Source: Phenylobacterium sp. (GTDB lineage Bacteria > Pseudomonadota > Alphaproteobacteria > Caulobacterales > Caulobacteraceae). Taken from it: a DNA stretch of 64,000 nucleotides. Positions 49,042 to 58,679 of the stretch are shown here, in pieces. The position numbers and the translations under genes are program-made. The stretch lies in contig NZ_JAHBYD010000030.1 of NCBI RefSeq assembly GCF_019636135.1, forward strand, positions 1 through 64,000, written 5' to 3'. The notes beneath the pieces were generated by a model that was not told the DNA's origin, did no database searches, and worked only from the letters and a program-made list of their open reading frames with translations. Within the stretch, counting starts at the first letter, position 1. Each line of letters starts with the position of its first letter.

Positions 49042-49152
49042 CCCGGTCATCCTCGCGCATGCGGGGACCCAGACTTCTCTTCTTGCTCCGATCGAGCGCG
49101 GCCCCAGCCCAAAAAGCAAGCCTGGGTCCCCGCATGCGCGGGGATGACCGGG
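49042..49152. repeat. Intergenic palindromic repeat, CGTCAT family
   Basis: Arms of 31 bases at 49042-49072 and 49122-49152 differ at one position (left arm begins CCCGGTCATCCTCGCGCATG). It lies between the serine hydrolase start and the acyl-CoA dehydrogenase stop, within the same-strand block. Confidence 0.85.
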
Positions 49153-49179
49153 TTGTGGAAGCTTCGAACTGGACGCCTC

Positions 49180-50250
49180 CTAAGCCGCCAGCCCTTGCAG
49201 GCGCGCCGCCGTTTCGCGCACCCGTTCCGGCCCGCCCAGGATCTGGCGGTTCTGGCCGATGCGCTTGAACCAGTAGTGGAGCCCCAGAAGGTCGGTCATG
49301 CCGATCCCGCCATGCACTTCCGTGGCCGTGCGGGCGATGAAGCGGCCGATCTCGGAGGTGTGCGCCTTGGCGTGGGCGGCCATCAGCGGCGCCTCGTCGG
49401 GCGCATGGTCGAAGGCGTAGGCGGCGTACCAGACCAGCGCGCGCGCCGGCTCCAGCTCGGCGGCCATCTCGGCGCAGAGGTGCTTCACGGCCTGGAAGCT
49501 GCCGATGGTGCGCCCGAACTGCTTGCGCTCCTTCGCGTAGTCGACCGCCTTCTCCAGCATCGTCTGGCACGCGCCCAGCGTGTCGGCTGCGATCATCGTC
49601 CAGGCCGCGTCGCGCAGCCGCTCCAGGGCCTGGTTCGAGCTGAGCGCCTCAGCCGGCGTGTCCTTGAAAGTCAGCTCCGAGAGCCGCCGCGTGGCGTCGA
49701 TCGACGTCATCGGCACGGCCTCGACTGGCTCGGCCAGATGCAGCCCGCCCGCCCGGTCGGCGACGATCAGCAGGTCCGCCCCGGGCGCGTCGAGCGCGAA
49801 CAGCGCCTTGCCCGTCAGCTTGCCGTCCTTCGCCGTGACTCCCGCGCCTTCGCGCGCGCCCGCGATCGGCTCCGAGATGGCGACACCCGCCGTCGCCTCG
49901 CCCGAGGCCAGCTTCGGCAGCCACTCGGCCTTCTGCTCCACGCTCCCGCCCAGCGTCAGCGCCAAGGGCGCCAGCACTGCCGAGCCCAGGAACGGCGTCG
50001 GCGCGACCACCTTGCCCAGCGCCTCGGCCGCCAGCGCGGCCTCCAGCAGGCCCAGGCCCAGCCCGCCGAACTCCTCGGGGACGAGCAGGCCCGGAAGGCC
50101 CGCATCCGACAGCCCCGCCCAGATGTCCGGCGCGGTCATCTCGCCGCCGTCGGCGAACCTGCGCACGCGATCCAGCGGCGAGAGCTGCGCCAGCGCCTTG
50201 TTCAGGCTGTCCTGCAAGAGGCCCTGGTCTTCGGAAAGCGCGAACCTCAT
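49180..50250 (-). CDS. Acyl-CoA dehydrogenase, small/partner subunit
   Basis: 356 residues, FAD-dependent. N-terminal helical, middle beta and C-terminal helical domains are recognisable (VAISEPIAGAREG; RKQFGRTIGSFQAVKHLCAEM; ATEVHGGIGMTDLLGLHYWFKRI). Shorter than typical acyl-CoA dehydrogenases. The ATG overlaps the stop of the other dehydrogenase gene (ATGA), the arrangement of alpha2-beta2 heterotetrameric enzymes of steroid side-chain degradation, where only one subunit holds the catalytic base. Confidence 0.9.
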   Translation of the reverse strand: MRFALSEDQGLLQDSLNKALAQLSPLDRVRRFADGGEMTAPDIWAGLSDAGLPGLLVPEEFGGLGLGLLEAALAAEALGKVVAPTPFLGSAVLAPLALTLGGSVEQKAEWLPKLASGEATAGVAISEPIAGAREGAGVTAKDGKLTGKALFALDAPGADLLIVADRAGGLHLAEPVEAVPMTSIDATRRLSELTFKDTPAEALSSNQALERLRDAAWTMIAADTLGACQTMLEKAVDYAKERKQFGRTIGSFQAVKHLCAEMAAELEPARALVWYAAYAFDHAPDEAPLMAAHAKAHTSEIGRFIARTATEVHGGIGMTDLLGLHYWFKRIGQNRQILGGPERVRETAARLQGLAA

Positions 50251-51413
50251 TGGGGCGCCGCCTTCGGCTCGCGCGGCATCCCGAGGCCGCGCTCTGAAAT
50301 GATGTTCTTCTGGATCTGCGCCGTCCCCCCGCCGATGATCAGGCCGAGGTCGAACATGTAGTTGCGCTGCCAGTTCCCCTTGGCCCGCAGGTACGGCCCG
50401 TCGTGGTAGAGGATGCCCAGCTCGCCCAGGGCGTCGATGGCCAGCGCCGCGACCTGGTGGTTCAACTCGCAGCCCTGCAGCTTCACGACCATCCGCGCCA
50501 GGCCCGCCGTGTCGTCGGTCGCCGTGCGCAGGCCGTTGAACTTCATCGACAGCACGCGGGCCTGGAGCTGCATCAGCCGGTCGCGGAAGACCGGGTTGTC
50601 GATGACCCGCTGGCCGTCGACCGTCTCGGATTTCATCAGTTCGATCAGCGCCTTGAGCCGGGCTTCTGTCGCGTTCGGGTCGCCCAGCATGCCCCGCTCG
50701 TGCTTCAGCGTCGCATTGGCCACGAACCAGCCGCGCCCGCGTCCGCCGACCACCGCCGACTTCGGCACCCGCACGTCGGTGAAGAACACCTCGTTGAACT
50801 CGGCGACGCCGGTCATGGTCTTCAGCGGCCGCACCTCGATCCCCGGCGTCGACATCGGGAAGAGGATGTAGCTGATGCCCTCGTGCTTCGGCGCGTCCGG
50901 CTCGGTGCGGACCAGGCAGAACATCATCTGCGCCTGCATGGCCGTACTTGTCCAGATTTTCTGGCCACTTATGAGGAAATCCTCACCGTCCTCGACCGCC
51001 TTGGTCTGGAGGTTGGCGAGGTCCGATCCCGCACCCGGCTCGGAGTAGCCCTGGCACCACAGGATCTCGCCCGCCAGCGTCGGCGGGATCCAGCGCGTCT
51101 TCTGCTCCTCGGAGCCCACTTCGAGCAACGTCGGGACCAGCATCGAGATGCCCTGCCCGGCCATGCCGCGCGGCGCGTTCGCGGCGATGAATTCCTCGGC
51201 GATGATCCGGCTCTTCAGGATGTCGGGCGCCGCGCCGAAGCCGCCGTAGGCCTTGGGGATCGTGCGCGCCGCGTAGCCGTTCGCGATCAGCGTCTTCTGC
51301 CACGCCCGCATGTCCTTCGGGACGCCGTCGGCATATTCGTCCTTGTGGGCGTCGAGGAAGGCGCGCACCTCGTCGCGGAAGGTGGCAAGCTCGGGGGTGA
51401 GCGTCAGGTCCAT
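50247..51413 (-). CDS. Acyl-CoA dehydrogenase, large/partner subunit
   Basis: 388 residues. FAD and substrate segments: QGYSEPGAGSDLANLQTKA, FLISGQKIWTSTAMQAQMMFCLVRT, and the C-terminal IIGGGTAQIQKNIISERGLGMPRE, which binds FAD across the dimer. The start MDLTLTPEL is chosen because a longer reading would overlap the divergent lipoprotein gene. Forms an operon with the smaller dehydrogenase; together they probably desaturate a bulky or branched acyl-CoA. Confidence 0.92.
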   Translation of the reverse strand: MDLTLTPELATFRDEVRAFLDAHKDEYADGVPKDMRAWQKTLIANGYAARTIPKAYGGFGAAPDILKSRIIAEEFIAANAPRGMAGQGISMLVPTLLEVGSEEQKTRWIPPTLAGEILWCQGYSEPGAGSDLANLQTKAVEDGEDFLISGQKIWTSTAMQAQMMFCLVRTEPDAPKHEGISYILFPMSTPGIEVRPLKTMTGVAEFNEVFFTDVRVPKSAVVGGRGRGWFVANATLKHERGMLGDPNATEARLKALIELMKSETVDGQRVIDNPVFRDRLMQLQARVLSMKFNGLRTATDDTAGLARMVVKLQGCELNHQVAALAIDALGELGILYHDGPYLRAKGNWQRNYMFDLGLIIGGGTAQIQKNIISERGLGMPREPKAAPQ

Positions 51414-51513
51414 GCGCGGCTCCGGAAGTCCTACGCCGTCACTCCAGCCCACTTTCGGCCGGCGGCGCAACGGCGCCGTGGCGTCAGCGTTTGGGATGAA
51501 TGGAGGAGTCGAC

Positions 51514-52833
51514 ATGCGTCACGTCCTGCTGGCCGCGTCGGCCGCCCTCGCCCTCGCCCTCGGAAGCTGCCAGAGCCCCGGCTCCGGCGACCCGTTCGTC
51601 GGCTTCGGCCCGAACCCGGAGCTGGCCCAGCCGCGGACCGGCCTGATCCCGTCGGTGGGCGTGCCCGAGGTCGTGGGCTGGCCGGCCAACGCCGCGCCGC
51701 AGGCGCCGCCGGGATTCAAGGTCACCCGCTTCGGCGAAGGCCTCGACCATCCGCGCTGGCTCTACGTCCTGCCCAACGGGGACGTGCTGGTGGCCGAGTC
51801 CGCCGGCCCGGCCAGCCGGGGCGACAAGAACAGCAAGGGCGTCCGCGGCTTCTTCCAGAAGATGCTGATGACGAAGGTCAAGTCCGTCGTGACCAGCCCC
51901 GACCGGATCCTGCTGCTGCGCGACGCCGACGGCGACGGCGTGGCCGAGACCAGGACCATCTTCGCCCAGGGCCTGAAGAGCCCCTTCGGCATGACCCTCG
52001 TCGGCGACACCCTCTACGTGGCCAACCACGACGGCGTCGTGAGCTACCCCTACCGCACCGGCGACACGCAGGAGACGGGCCCCGGCGCGCCGGTCTTCGC
52101 CCTGCCCGGCCCGCCCATCAACCACCACTGGACGAAGAACGTCGTCGCCAGCCCGGACGGCGCGAAGCTCTACGCCACCGTCGGCTCCAACTCGAACATC
52201 GGCGAGAACGGCATGGCCGCCGAGGAAGGCCGCGCGGCGATCTGGGAGTACGACCTCGCCACCCGCAAGGCGCGCGTCTACGCGAGCGGCATCCGCAATC
52301 CCAACGGCATCGACTTCGAGCCGACGACGGGCGCCATGTGGACCGTCTCCAACGAGCGCGACGAGATCGGCAATGACCTGCCGCCCGACTACCTCACCAG
52401 CGTCAAGGACGGCGGCTTCTACGGCTGGCCCTACAGCTATTGGGGCCGGAACGTCGACAGGCGGGTGAAGCCGCAACGGCCCGACCTGGTGGCCGCCGCC
52501 CTGACGCCCGACTACGCCACCGGCCCGCACACCGCGTCGCTGGGCCTCGCGTTCTACCGCGGCGACGCCTTCCCGCCGGCCTTCCGCGGCGGCGCGTTCA
52601 TCGGCCAGCACGGCTCATGGAACCGCAAGCCGCTGAACGGCTATCGCGTGGTCTTCATCCCCTTCGCGGGCGGGCGGCCGCAGATGCCGCCGCAGGCCTT
52701 CCTCACCGGCTTCCTCAACGCCGACGACAAGATCCAGGGCCGCCCGGTCGGCGTCATCGTCGACAAGCGCGGCGCGCTGCTGGTGGCCGACGACGTGGGC
52801 GGCATCGTCTGGCGGGTTGCGCCGTCGGCCTGA
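51514..52833 (+). CDS. PQQ-dependent sugar dehydrogenase-like lipoprotein
   Basis: 439 residues. Lipoprotein signal with lipobox LGSC (Cys19). Six-bladed beta-propeller of the soluble glucose/sorbosone dehydrogenase family: GLDHPRWLYVLPNGDVLVAES, GLKSPFGMTLVGDTLYVAN, YASGIRNPNGIDFEPTTGAMWTVSNERDEIGNDLPPDYL, and GGFYGWPYSYWG. Oxidises a sugar or sorbosone in the periplasm if PQQ is available. GGAGGA precedes the ATG. Monocistronic, ending at a hairpin. Confidence 0.88.
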   Translation: MRHVLLAASAALALALGSCQSPGSGDPFVGFGPNPELAQPRTGLIPSVGVPEVVGWPANAAPQAPPGFKVTRFGEGLDHPRWLYVLPNGDVLVAESAGPASRGDKNSKGVRGFFQKMLMTKVKSVVTSPDRILLLRDADGDGVAETRTIFAQGLKSPFGMTLVGDTLYVANHDGVVSYPYRTGDTQETGPGAPVFALPGPPINHHWTKNVVASPDGAKLYATVGSNSNIGENGMAAEEGRAAIWEYDLATRKARVYASGIRNPNGIDFEPTTGAMWTVSNERDEIGNDLPPDYLTSVKDGGFYGWPYSYWGRNVDRRVKPQRPDLVAAALTPDYATGPHTASLGLAFYRGDAFPPAFRGGAFIGQHGSWNRKPLNGYRVVFIPFAGGRPQMPPQAFLTGFLNADDKIQGRPVGVIVDKRGALLVADDVGGIVWRVAPSA

Positions 52834-52835
52834 CC

Positions 52836-52861
52836 TTCCCTTCCCGTTCACGGGAAGGGAA
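52836..52861. terminator. Hairpin after the PQQ-type dehydrogenase gene
   Basis: TTCCCTTCCCGT and ACGGGAAGGGAA form a perfect 12-bp stem with a two-base gap, beginning three bases after the stop. There is no clear U-tract. Bases 52862-52981 carry no recognisable feature. Confidence 0.55.
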
Positions 52862-52981
52862 CGGATAGTTGACAGTCGTAAGATTTACGCGCGTAGTTCG
52901 TAGCGGCCCGGAGGTTCCCGTGTGTGACCTCTTCCTCGGCGGTCGTCGGCCCAGCCCGGCGGCCGCCGCTTTTCGAAGAAG

Positions 52982-53027
52982 CACGGATTTCACGGATTAG
53001 CGCCGGCCTCCATCCGTGTAATCCGTG
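52982..53027. repeat. Short inverted repeat of ATCCGTG units
   Basis: CACGGATTTCACGGAT (52982-52997) and ATCCGTGTAATCCGTG (53012-53027) are complementary at 15 of 16 positions; each arm itself contains two CACGGAT units. Similar ATCCGTGTAATCCGTGG strings are common between genes in unrelated bacteria. Role unknown. Confidence 0.55.
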
Positions 53028-53055
53028 GTTCTGAAGTGACAGCGCCTGCGGCGGC

Positions 53056-53424
53056 TCAGCTCATCTTGTAGACGCAGAGCTTGTTGCCATCGAGGTCGCG
53101 GAAGTAGGCGCCGTAGAAGCCGCCGCCGCGGTCGCCCGGCGGGCCTTCGCAGGTCGCGCCCGCCGCCATCGCGGCGGCGTGAACCGCATGGATCTGCTCC
53201 GGCCCGCTCGCCGCCAGGGCGACCATCACGCCGTTGCCGACGCTCTGGGCGTTGCCGTCGAACGGCAGGGTGATCCCGAGCAGCGCGCCGCGGCCCGAGC
53301 CGCCGAAGTAGGTCGAGCGCTCGTAGTCGAGCGCCCGCTTGCCGCCGAGCGGGGCCAGGACGGCGTCGTAGAACGCCCTGGCCCGCGCGAGATCGGTGAC
53401 GCCCAGGGTGGTGTAGCCGATCAT
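53056..53424 (-). CDS. VOC-family glyoxalase/dioxygenase-like protein
   Basis: 122 residues. One vicinal-oxygen-chelate module (MIGYTTLGVTDLARARAFYDAVLAPLGGKRAL ... GFYGAYFRDLDGNKLCVYKM). The conserved C-terminal (Y/F)-x-R-D-P-(D/G)-GN-K motif is present; the substrate is unknown. Lies 19 bases downstream of a second, homologous VOC gene (tandem duplicates). Confidence 0.85.
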   Translation of the reverse strand: MIGYTTLGVTDLARARAFYDAVLAPLGGKRALDYERSTYFGGSGRGALLGITLPFDGNAQSVGNGVMVALAASGPEQIHAVHAAAMAAGATCEGPPGDRGGGFYGAYFRDLDGNKLCVYKMS

Positions 53425-53443
53425 CTCAAGTTTCCCTTGGGGC

Positions 53444-53812
53444 TCAGCCCATCTTGAAGACGCAGATCTTGTTGCCGTCGGGATCGCGGAAGTACGCGCC
53501 GTAGAAGGTGTCGGTGCGCATCCCCGGCGCGCCTTCGTCCACGGCGCCGGCGGCGATCGCGGCGGCGTGGACGGCGTCCACCTGCGCATGATCCTGCGCG
53601 GAAAGCCCGAACATCGACCCGTTGCCGGCGGTGGCGGGCTTGTCGTCGTAGGGCTTGCAGATCGCGATCATGCCGGACGTGGCGCCGCCCATATAGAACT
53701 GCATGCGTTCGTTGGCGAAGGCGCGCTTGCCGCCCAGCGGCGCGAACACCGCGTCGTAGAACTTGGCCGACTTTTCGAGGTCGTTGGCGCCGATCGTCGC
53801 GTAGCCGAGCAT
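53444..53812 (-). CDS. VOC-family glyoxalase/dioxygenase-like protein
   Basis: 122 residues, same length and plan as its downstream neighbour (MLGYATIGANDLEKSAKFYDAVFAPLGGKRAFANERMQFY ... TFYGAYFRDPDGNKICVFKMG), clearly a tandem paralogue. One VOC module would dimerise to make the active site; the two gene products may form a heterodimer. The family includes glyoxalase I and extradiol dioxygenases. Confidence 0.86.
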   Translation of the reverse strand: MLGYATIGANDLEKSAKFYDAVFAPLGGKRAFANERMQFYMGGATSGMIAICKPYDDKPATAGNGSMFGLSAQDHAQVDAVHAAAIAAGAVDEGAPGMRTDTFYGAYFRDPDGNKICVFKMG

Positions 53813-53930
53813 GGGTATTCCCTCCTGTGAAGCGCCACCCTAGCCGATGACCTGTGCGGAAGCGCAAGCTGGGTCGTGACGCGCCGGGCGGTCTCCGTCC
53901 ATTATCTGCGGGATAAGGGGAGACGCTGAC

Positions 53931-56309
53931 ATGGCGCGTGGACTGGTGTTCGGGGTGGCGGCGGCGGGCCTGCTGGCGGGGGCGGCGCATGCCGGGGTGT
54001 CGAGCGCCGTGAAGGTCGAGGACCGGGCGGTGAAGGGGCTCGCCCAGCCGGCCGAGATCATCGTCGACCGCTGGGGCATCCCGCACATCTACGCGAAGTC
54101 GGCCAGGGACGCGTTCTTCCTCCAGGGCTACAACGCCGCCCGCGACCGGCTGTGGCAGATCGACCTCTGGCGCAAGCGCGGCCTGGGCCGCCTCTCGGCC
54201 AGCTTCGGCCCGGCCTATGTGGCGCAGGACCGCGCCGCCCGCCTCTTCCTCTACCGCGGCGACATGGCGGCCGAGTGGGCGGCCTACGACCCGAGCGCCC
54301 GGGAGGCGGTCGAAGCCTTCGCGGCGGGCGTCAACGCCTACGTGGCCGAAGTGCAGGCGGGAAAACGCCCGCTGCCCGTCGAGTTCAAGCTGACGAAGAG
54401 CGCGCCCGAGCTCTGGGCCGCCGAGGACGTCCTGCGCATCCGCAGCCACGCCCTGGTCAGCAACGTGACGTCCGAGGTGGCCCGCGCCCAGGCCGTCTGC
54501 GCCGGCGGCCTCGACGCCGACACGCTGCGCCGCCGCCTGGAGCCCGCCCACAAGGTCGTCATCCCCAAGGGCCTCGACCCGTGCAGCGTCCCGGCCGACG
54601 TGTTGAAGGACTACGTCCTCGCCACCGAGCCGGTGAGCTTCAAGGCCATGACCCGCGAGGCGTCGGCCGAAGCGCCCAAGGCGCTCGCCCAGGTGATCGA
54701 CGAGCGCGCCGCCGAGGGCTCGAACAACTGGACCATCTCGGCCGACCGCAGCGCCACGGGGCGGCCGATCCTCGCCGGCGATCCCCACCGGCCGGTCGGC
54801 GCGCCCTCGCTCCGCTACATCGCCCACCTCGACGCGCCGGGCCTGTCGATCATCGGCGCGGGCGAGCCGGCGCTGCCCGGCGTCTCGATGGGCCACAACG
54901 GGACCACCGCCTACGCCATCACCATCTTCTACATCGACCAGGAGGACCTCTACGCCTACGAGGTCCAGGGCAACGCCTATCGCTACAAGGGCGGCTTCGA
55001 GCCGATGAAGGTGGTCAAGGAGACCATCGAGGTGAAGGGCGAGGCCCCGCGCGAGGTCGAATTGCACTTCACCCGCCATGGCCCCGTCGTCTGGCAGCAA
55101 GGCGCCAAGGCCTTCGCCATCCGCACCATCTGGAACGAGCCCGGCCTCTCCGGCTACTTCGGCTCCTCGCGCATGTGGCGCGCCCAGGGCTGGGACGACT
55201 TCCAGACCGCCCGCAACCGCTGGGGCGCCCCGCCGCTCAACCTGGCCTACGCCGACACCAAGGGCGACATCGGCTGGTCGGCCGCGGGTAGGACACCCGT
55301 GCGCCCGAACTGGGACGGCCTGATGCCCGTGCCGGGCGACGGGCGCTACGAGTGGAAGGGCTTCGTCGAGGACGGCGGCCTGCCGGTCACGAAGAACCCC
55401 GCGGCCGGCTTCTTCGCCACCGCCAACGCCATGAACATCCCCGCCGAGCCGGCCTATCCGCGCGAGCGGCGCAAGCTCGGCTTCGAGTGGGCCGACGACA
55501 CGCGGTCCGTGCGCATCCACGAGGTGCTGTCGGCGCTGCCGAAATCGACGCTGGCCGACTCCATGGCGTTGCAGGGCGACAGCACCAGTCCGCAGGCGCG
55601 CCGCGGCCTGGCGCTGCTGAAGGGCCTGACGTCCACCGACCCCGACGTGTCGCGGGCCCTCGCCCTGCTGGAGGCCTGGAACGCCGACGAGCGCACCGAC
55701 AGCGCCGCCGCCGCGATCTACGAGACCTGGGCCGTGAAGCACCTCGGCCGCCGCGTGACGGCCGCGGCAGGCGTCTCGCCCGCGGCCCAGGCGCTGGTCG
55801 GCGCCAGCACCCCCGACCCGCTCCTGACGTGGCTCGAGGGCCAGCCGCCCGGCGCGCGCGCGCCGATCCTGCTCGCCAGCCTCGCCGACGCCATCGGCGA
55901 GTTGAAGGGCCGCCTCGGCCCCGACATGGGAACCTGGACCTGGGGCCAGCTCCATCGCGCCGTCTTCGTGCCCGCCGTCGCCGCCCTGGCCGACGAGAAG
56001 CTCGCCGCCCAGATGACCCTCGGCCCGCTTCAGGTCCCCGGCTCGGCCTCGACCCCGCGCGCCGCCACCTGGGACGCCCGGACCTTCAACCAGACGGCCG
56101 GCGCCTCGGTGCGCTTCGTCCTGGACGTGGGCGCCTGGGACAACTCGATGATCATCAACACCCCCGGCCAGTCCGCCGACCCGGCGAGCCCCCACTACCG
56201 CGACCTCTTCCCGCTCTGGGCCGCCGGGTCCTACATCCCCCTGCGCTTCACCCGCGCCGCCGTCGAGGGCGACGCCGAGACCCTGATGAAGCTCACGCCA
56301 GCGCCGTAG
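53931..56309 (+). CDS. Penicillin acylase-family Ntn hydrolase, exported
   Basis: 792 residues. Signal peptide (MARGLVFGVAAAGLLAGAAHA). A single chain precursor with alpha part (about 23-263), then autocatalytic cleavage before Ser264 in EGSNNWTIS, which becomes the N-terminal nucleophile of the beta part. MGHNGTTAYAIT, FTRHGPVV and NRWGAPPLNLAYADTKGDIGWSAAGRTPVR are conserved in this family. Members act on N-acyl homoserine lactones (quorum quenching) or N-acyl amides; the substrate cannot be read from the sequence. Confidence 0.92.
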   Translation: MARGLVFGVAAAGLLAGAAHAGVSSAVKVEDRAVKGLAQPAEIIVDRWGIPHIYAKSARDAFFLQGYNAARDRLWQIDLWRKRGLGRLSASFGPAYVAQDRAARLFLYRGDMAAEWAAYDPSAREAVEAFAAGVNAYVAEVQAGKRPLPVEFKLTKSAPELWAAEDVLRIRSHALVSNVTSEVARAQAVCAGGLDADTLRRRLEPAHKVVIPKGLDPCSVPADVLKDYVLATEPVSFKAMTREASAEAPKALAQVIDERAAEGSNNWTISADRSATGRPILAGDPHRPVGAPSLRYIAHLDAPGLSIIGAGEPALPGVSMGHNGTTAYAITIFYIDQEDLYAYEVQGNAYRYKGGFEPMKVVKETIEVKGEAPREVELHFTRHGPVVWQQGAKAFAIRTIWNEPGLSGYFGSSRMWRAQGWDDFQTARNRWGAPPLNLAYADTKGDIGWSAAGRTPVRPNWDGLMPVPGDGRYEWKGFVEDGGLPVTKNPAAGFFATANAMNIPAEPAYPRERRKLGFEWADDTRSVRIHEVLSALPKSTLADSMALQGDSTSPQARRGLALLKGLTSTDPDVSRALALLEAWNADERTDSAAAAIYETWAVKHLGRRVTAAAGVSPAAQALVGASTPDPLLTWLEGQPPGARAPILLASLADAIGELKGRLGPDMGTWTWGQLHRAVFVPAVAALADEKLAAQMTLGPLQVPGSASTPRAATWDARTFNQTAGASVRFVLDVGAWDNSMIINTPGQSADPASPHYRDLFPLWAAGSYIPLRFTRAAVEGDAETLMKLTPAP

Positions 56310-56311
56310 CT

Positions 56312-56455
56312 TCCTCTCCCCCCGTGAGCGGAGCGAACGGAGAGGGAGAGGGCAGGGAGAGGGCGGCGCGGAAGAACGAGCCGCTCAGCGGTTCCTCGGC
56401 TACCACAGACGTCACCCAGCCGCCCTCTCCCTCTCCGCTTCGCGGGGGGAGAGGA
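56312..56455. repeat. Inverted repeat of TCTCCC/GGGAGA between convergent genes
   Basis: TCCTCTCCCCCCG (56312-56324) and CGGGGGGAGAGGA (56443-56455) are perfect complements; purine-rich GGAGAGGGAGAGGGC and its complement nest inside. The 144-bp unit lies between the convergent acylase and TonB receptor genes and may be a terminator or a dispersed repeat of a different family from the CGTCAT elements. Confidence 0.65.
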
Positions 56456-56458
56456 GAG

Positions 56459-58531
56459 TTAGCCGAACGTCTTGCGGGCGCGGAAATAGAGGCTGCCGCC
56501 CCACTCCAGGTCGCGCACGTCGGTGTAGTCGAGCACGCCACGGCTGCGCGGGCCGACGTAGACCTCGCGGATGCGGCGTGCGTTGCGCTGGTTCATCGCC
56601 TGCGCCTCGACCCGCAGCGTCAGGTCGGGCGCGGCCTTGTACTCCGCGAACAGCAGGACCGTGGCGGTGACCTTGCGGGTCTCGATCTCGCTCAGCCGGT
56701 AGGTGGTCTCGCGGAAGCCGCCGACCACGTCGGCGCCCCAGACGGTGTGGATCGCCGGCAGGTCCTGGGTGAAGTGCGCCTCCCAGCTCACCGGCCCGTT
56801 CTGCGATCCTTCGCGGACGTCGGCGGGCCGCAGGACCGAGATCTCGCGCTTGATGCCCGTCAGCGGATCCGTCACCCGCGTCCGGCGCCGGATGACGTAG
56901 CCGCGGAACTGCGCGCCGGGCACGCCCAGCCGGTCCAGCGGGAGCGTCAGGTTCAGCGCGTATTCGTCCTTGGTCCCGTTGCCGATGTTGCCCGGCGAGT
57001 CCGCCAGGATCGCGCCCGTCGGCCCGAAGATCGGGACGCGGTCGACCACGTCGGACAGCTCGAAGTGGCGCACGGTCAGCACCAGCGCGCCGCCGCCCCA
57101 GAACCGCCGCTCGGCCGCCGCCTCGAACACCCACGCCTGCTGCGGCGTCAGGTCGGGGTTGCCGGCCGACAGCGTGCCGGTGGACGCCACGTTCGAGGTG
57201 GCGACGAAGTCGTCGAAGTTGAGCTGGCCCACCTCGCGCTCCAGCCGCAGCCGCACCTGGTTCACGGGGCTCGGGCTCCAGGTCGCCGCCACTCGCGGCT
57301 TGGTGAAGCGCAGCGTCTTCTCCAGCGCCACGTCGCCGCGCGACGTCACGGTCGACTGCTCCTGCCGCACGGCCGCCTCCAGGGCCAGGGTCTCGGTCGC
57401 ACGCCAGTTCACCCGGCCGGCCAGCTCGGCGCGCTTCTCCTCGAACTGCACGTTCGCGGCGGGCACCACGACGGCGCGCCCGTTCACGGTCAGGGACGTC
57501 TCGCTGTCCAATCTGTTGAGCGCGCCCTCCAGGCTGCCCTCGAACGACAGCCGCGGCGACTGGCGGCGCTTCAGCGTCACGCGCCCCACCGTCTCGGTGC
57601 TCTCGCGGTCGAGGGCAAAGTCGCGCACCAGCGCGGGCGCCTCGAAATGGACCGTCGTGTCGCTGTCGTTCATCTGCCGGAAGGCGATCACCTCCAGCCC
57701 GGTCGTGGCGCCGAGCGCCCGCGAGAAGCGCAGGCCTGTCTCGATCTGCCTGCGGTCGATCCGGTCGTATTCATACTCCTTCCCGCCGCCGACATAGCGG
57801 TCGTAGAGCTCCACGAACGATGGATTGAGCTGGTAGGCGCCGTTCAGCCGCACCCGGCCGCCCAGGGCCGGCGTCTCGAAGGCGCCGATCGTGTAGATAC
57901 GCTGGCCGCCGCTGTCGACGTCCACGTTCGAGCGCAGGCGCACCGCGCCGTTCGCGCCGACGCGGGTGCGCACCCCGTCGCCCAGTTCCTCGTTCGGCCC
58001 CTTGCCGTAGACCTGCGACAGCTCCGCAGAGCGGCCGCCCGGCCACCGCCACTGCGCCTCGGCCCGCAGGCTGTTCAGAACCCGCCCGTCGTAGATGAAG
58101 TTGGCGATGGGCGAGACCGCCGCCTTGAACCCCGCCGCCTGCCGCCGCACGACGTTGGCCAGCACCGAGCGGCCGTCCATGTCGATGCCCGGCGCGCCGC
58201 CGCGGATCAACTCGATGCGCTCCACCGAACCCGCCGGGATGCGCTTCAGGATCTCGTCCAGGGCGTCGTTCTTCGACACCGGCGGCTGGCCGTCGATGAT
58301 CACGTTGCCCGCCGCCCCGGCCAGGCCGCGCACCGCGGCGCCCTTGTCGAAGGTGAAGCCCGGCAGGCGGATCACCATGTCGTAGGCGCTGGTCGGCTGC
58401 GCCTCGGCGAAGAAGCCCGGCGGATAGGCCGTGATCCCACGCTCCGCGGGCGCGGCCGGCGGCGGTGTGTTGGCGACAACGATTTCGGCCGCCGGCGGCG
58501 CGGCCGCGGCGATCAGAAGCCAAGGACCCAT
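56459..58531 (-). CDS. TonB-dependent receptor-like outer membrane protein
   Basis: 690 residues, with a short N-terminal signal-like stretch (MGPWLLIAAAAPPAAEIVVA). Plug domain at about 45-135 with a pattern typical of an alphaproteobacterial subgroup (VIIDGQPPVSKNDALDEILKRIPAGSVERIELIRGGAPGIDMDGRSVLANVV), then a beta-barrel ending in RKTFG. Shorter than the TonB receptor at 32873. The following 306 bp (58532-58837) carry only a palindromic repeat. Confidence 0.88.
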   Translation of the reverse strand: MGPWLLIAAAAPPAAEIVVANTPPPAAPAERGITAYPPGFFAEAQPTSAYDMVIRLPGFTFDKGAAVRGLAGAAGNVIIDGQPPVSKNDALDEILKRIPAGSVERIELIRGGAPGIDMDGRSVLANVVRRQAAGFKAAVSPIANFIYDGRVLNSLRAEAQWRWPGGRSAELSQVYGKGPNEELGDGVRTRVGANGAVRLRSNVDVDSGGQRIYTIGAFETPALGGRVRLNGAYQLNPSFVELYDRYVGGGKEYEYDRIDRRQIETGLRFSRALGATTGLEVIAFRQMNDSDTTVHFEAPALVRDFALDRESTETVGRVTLKRRQSPRLSFEGSLEGALNRLDSETSLTVNGRAVVVPAANVQFEEKRAELAGRVNWRATETLALEAAVRQEQSTVTSRGDVALEKTLRFTKPRVAATWSPSPVNQVRLRLEREVGQLNFDDFVATSNVASTGTLSAGNPDLTPQQAWVFEAAAERRFWGGGALVLTVRHFELSDVVDRVPIFGPTGAILADSPGNIGNGTKDEYALNLTLPLDRLGVPGAQFRGYVIRRRTRVTDPLTGIKREISVLRPADVREGSQNGPVSWEAHFTQDLPAIHTVWGADVVGGFRETTYRLSEIETRKVTATVLLFAEYKAAPDLTLRVEAQAMNQRNARRIREVYVGPRSRGVLDYTDVRDLEWGGSLYFRARKTFG

Positions 58532-58679
58532 TCCAGGGGTTCCCTCCCGGCTTCACTGTCGCCCGCTTCGAACGCCTGAGCTACCGGCGTTCACCTATCG
58601 GCGGATTTAGAAAACCGGGTGCGGCTTTCACGTAACAGCGTACGCGGATGGCCCCACTTTCTCCCCCCTCTCTCTCATG

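Noticed and set aside
53421..56195. A 924-codon minus-strand frame over the penicillin acylase gene
   Set aside because: It is the antisense shadow of a confidently identified Ntn hydrolase; its tail merely runs through the VOC genes in another frame.
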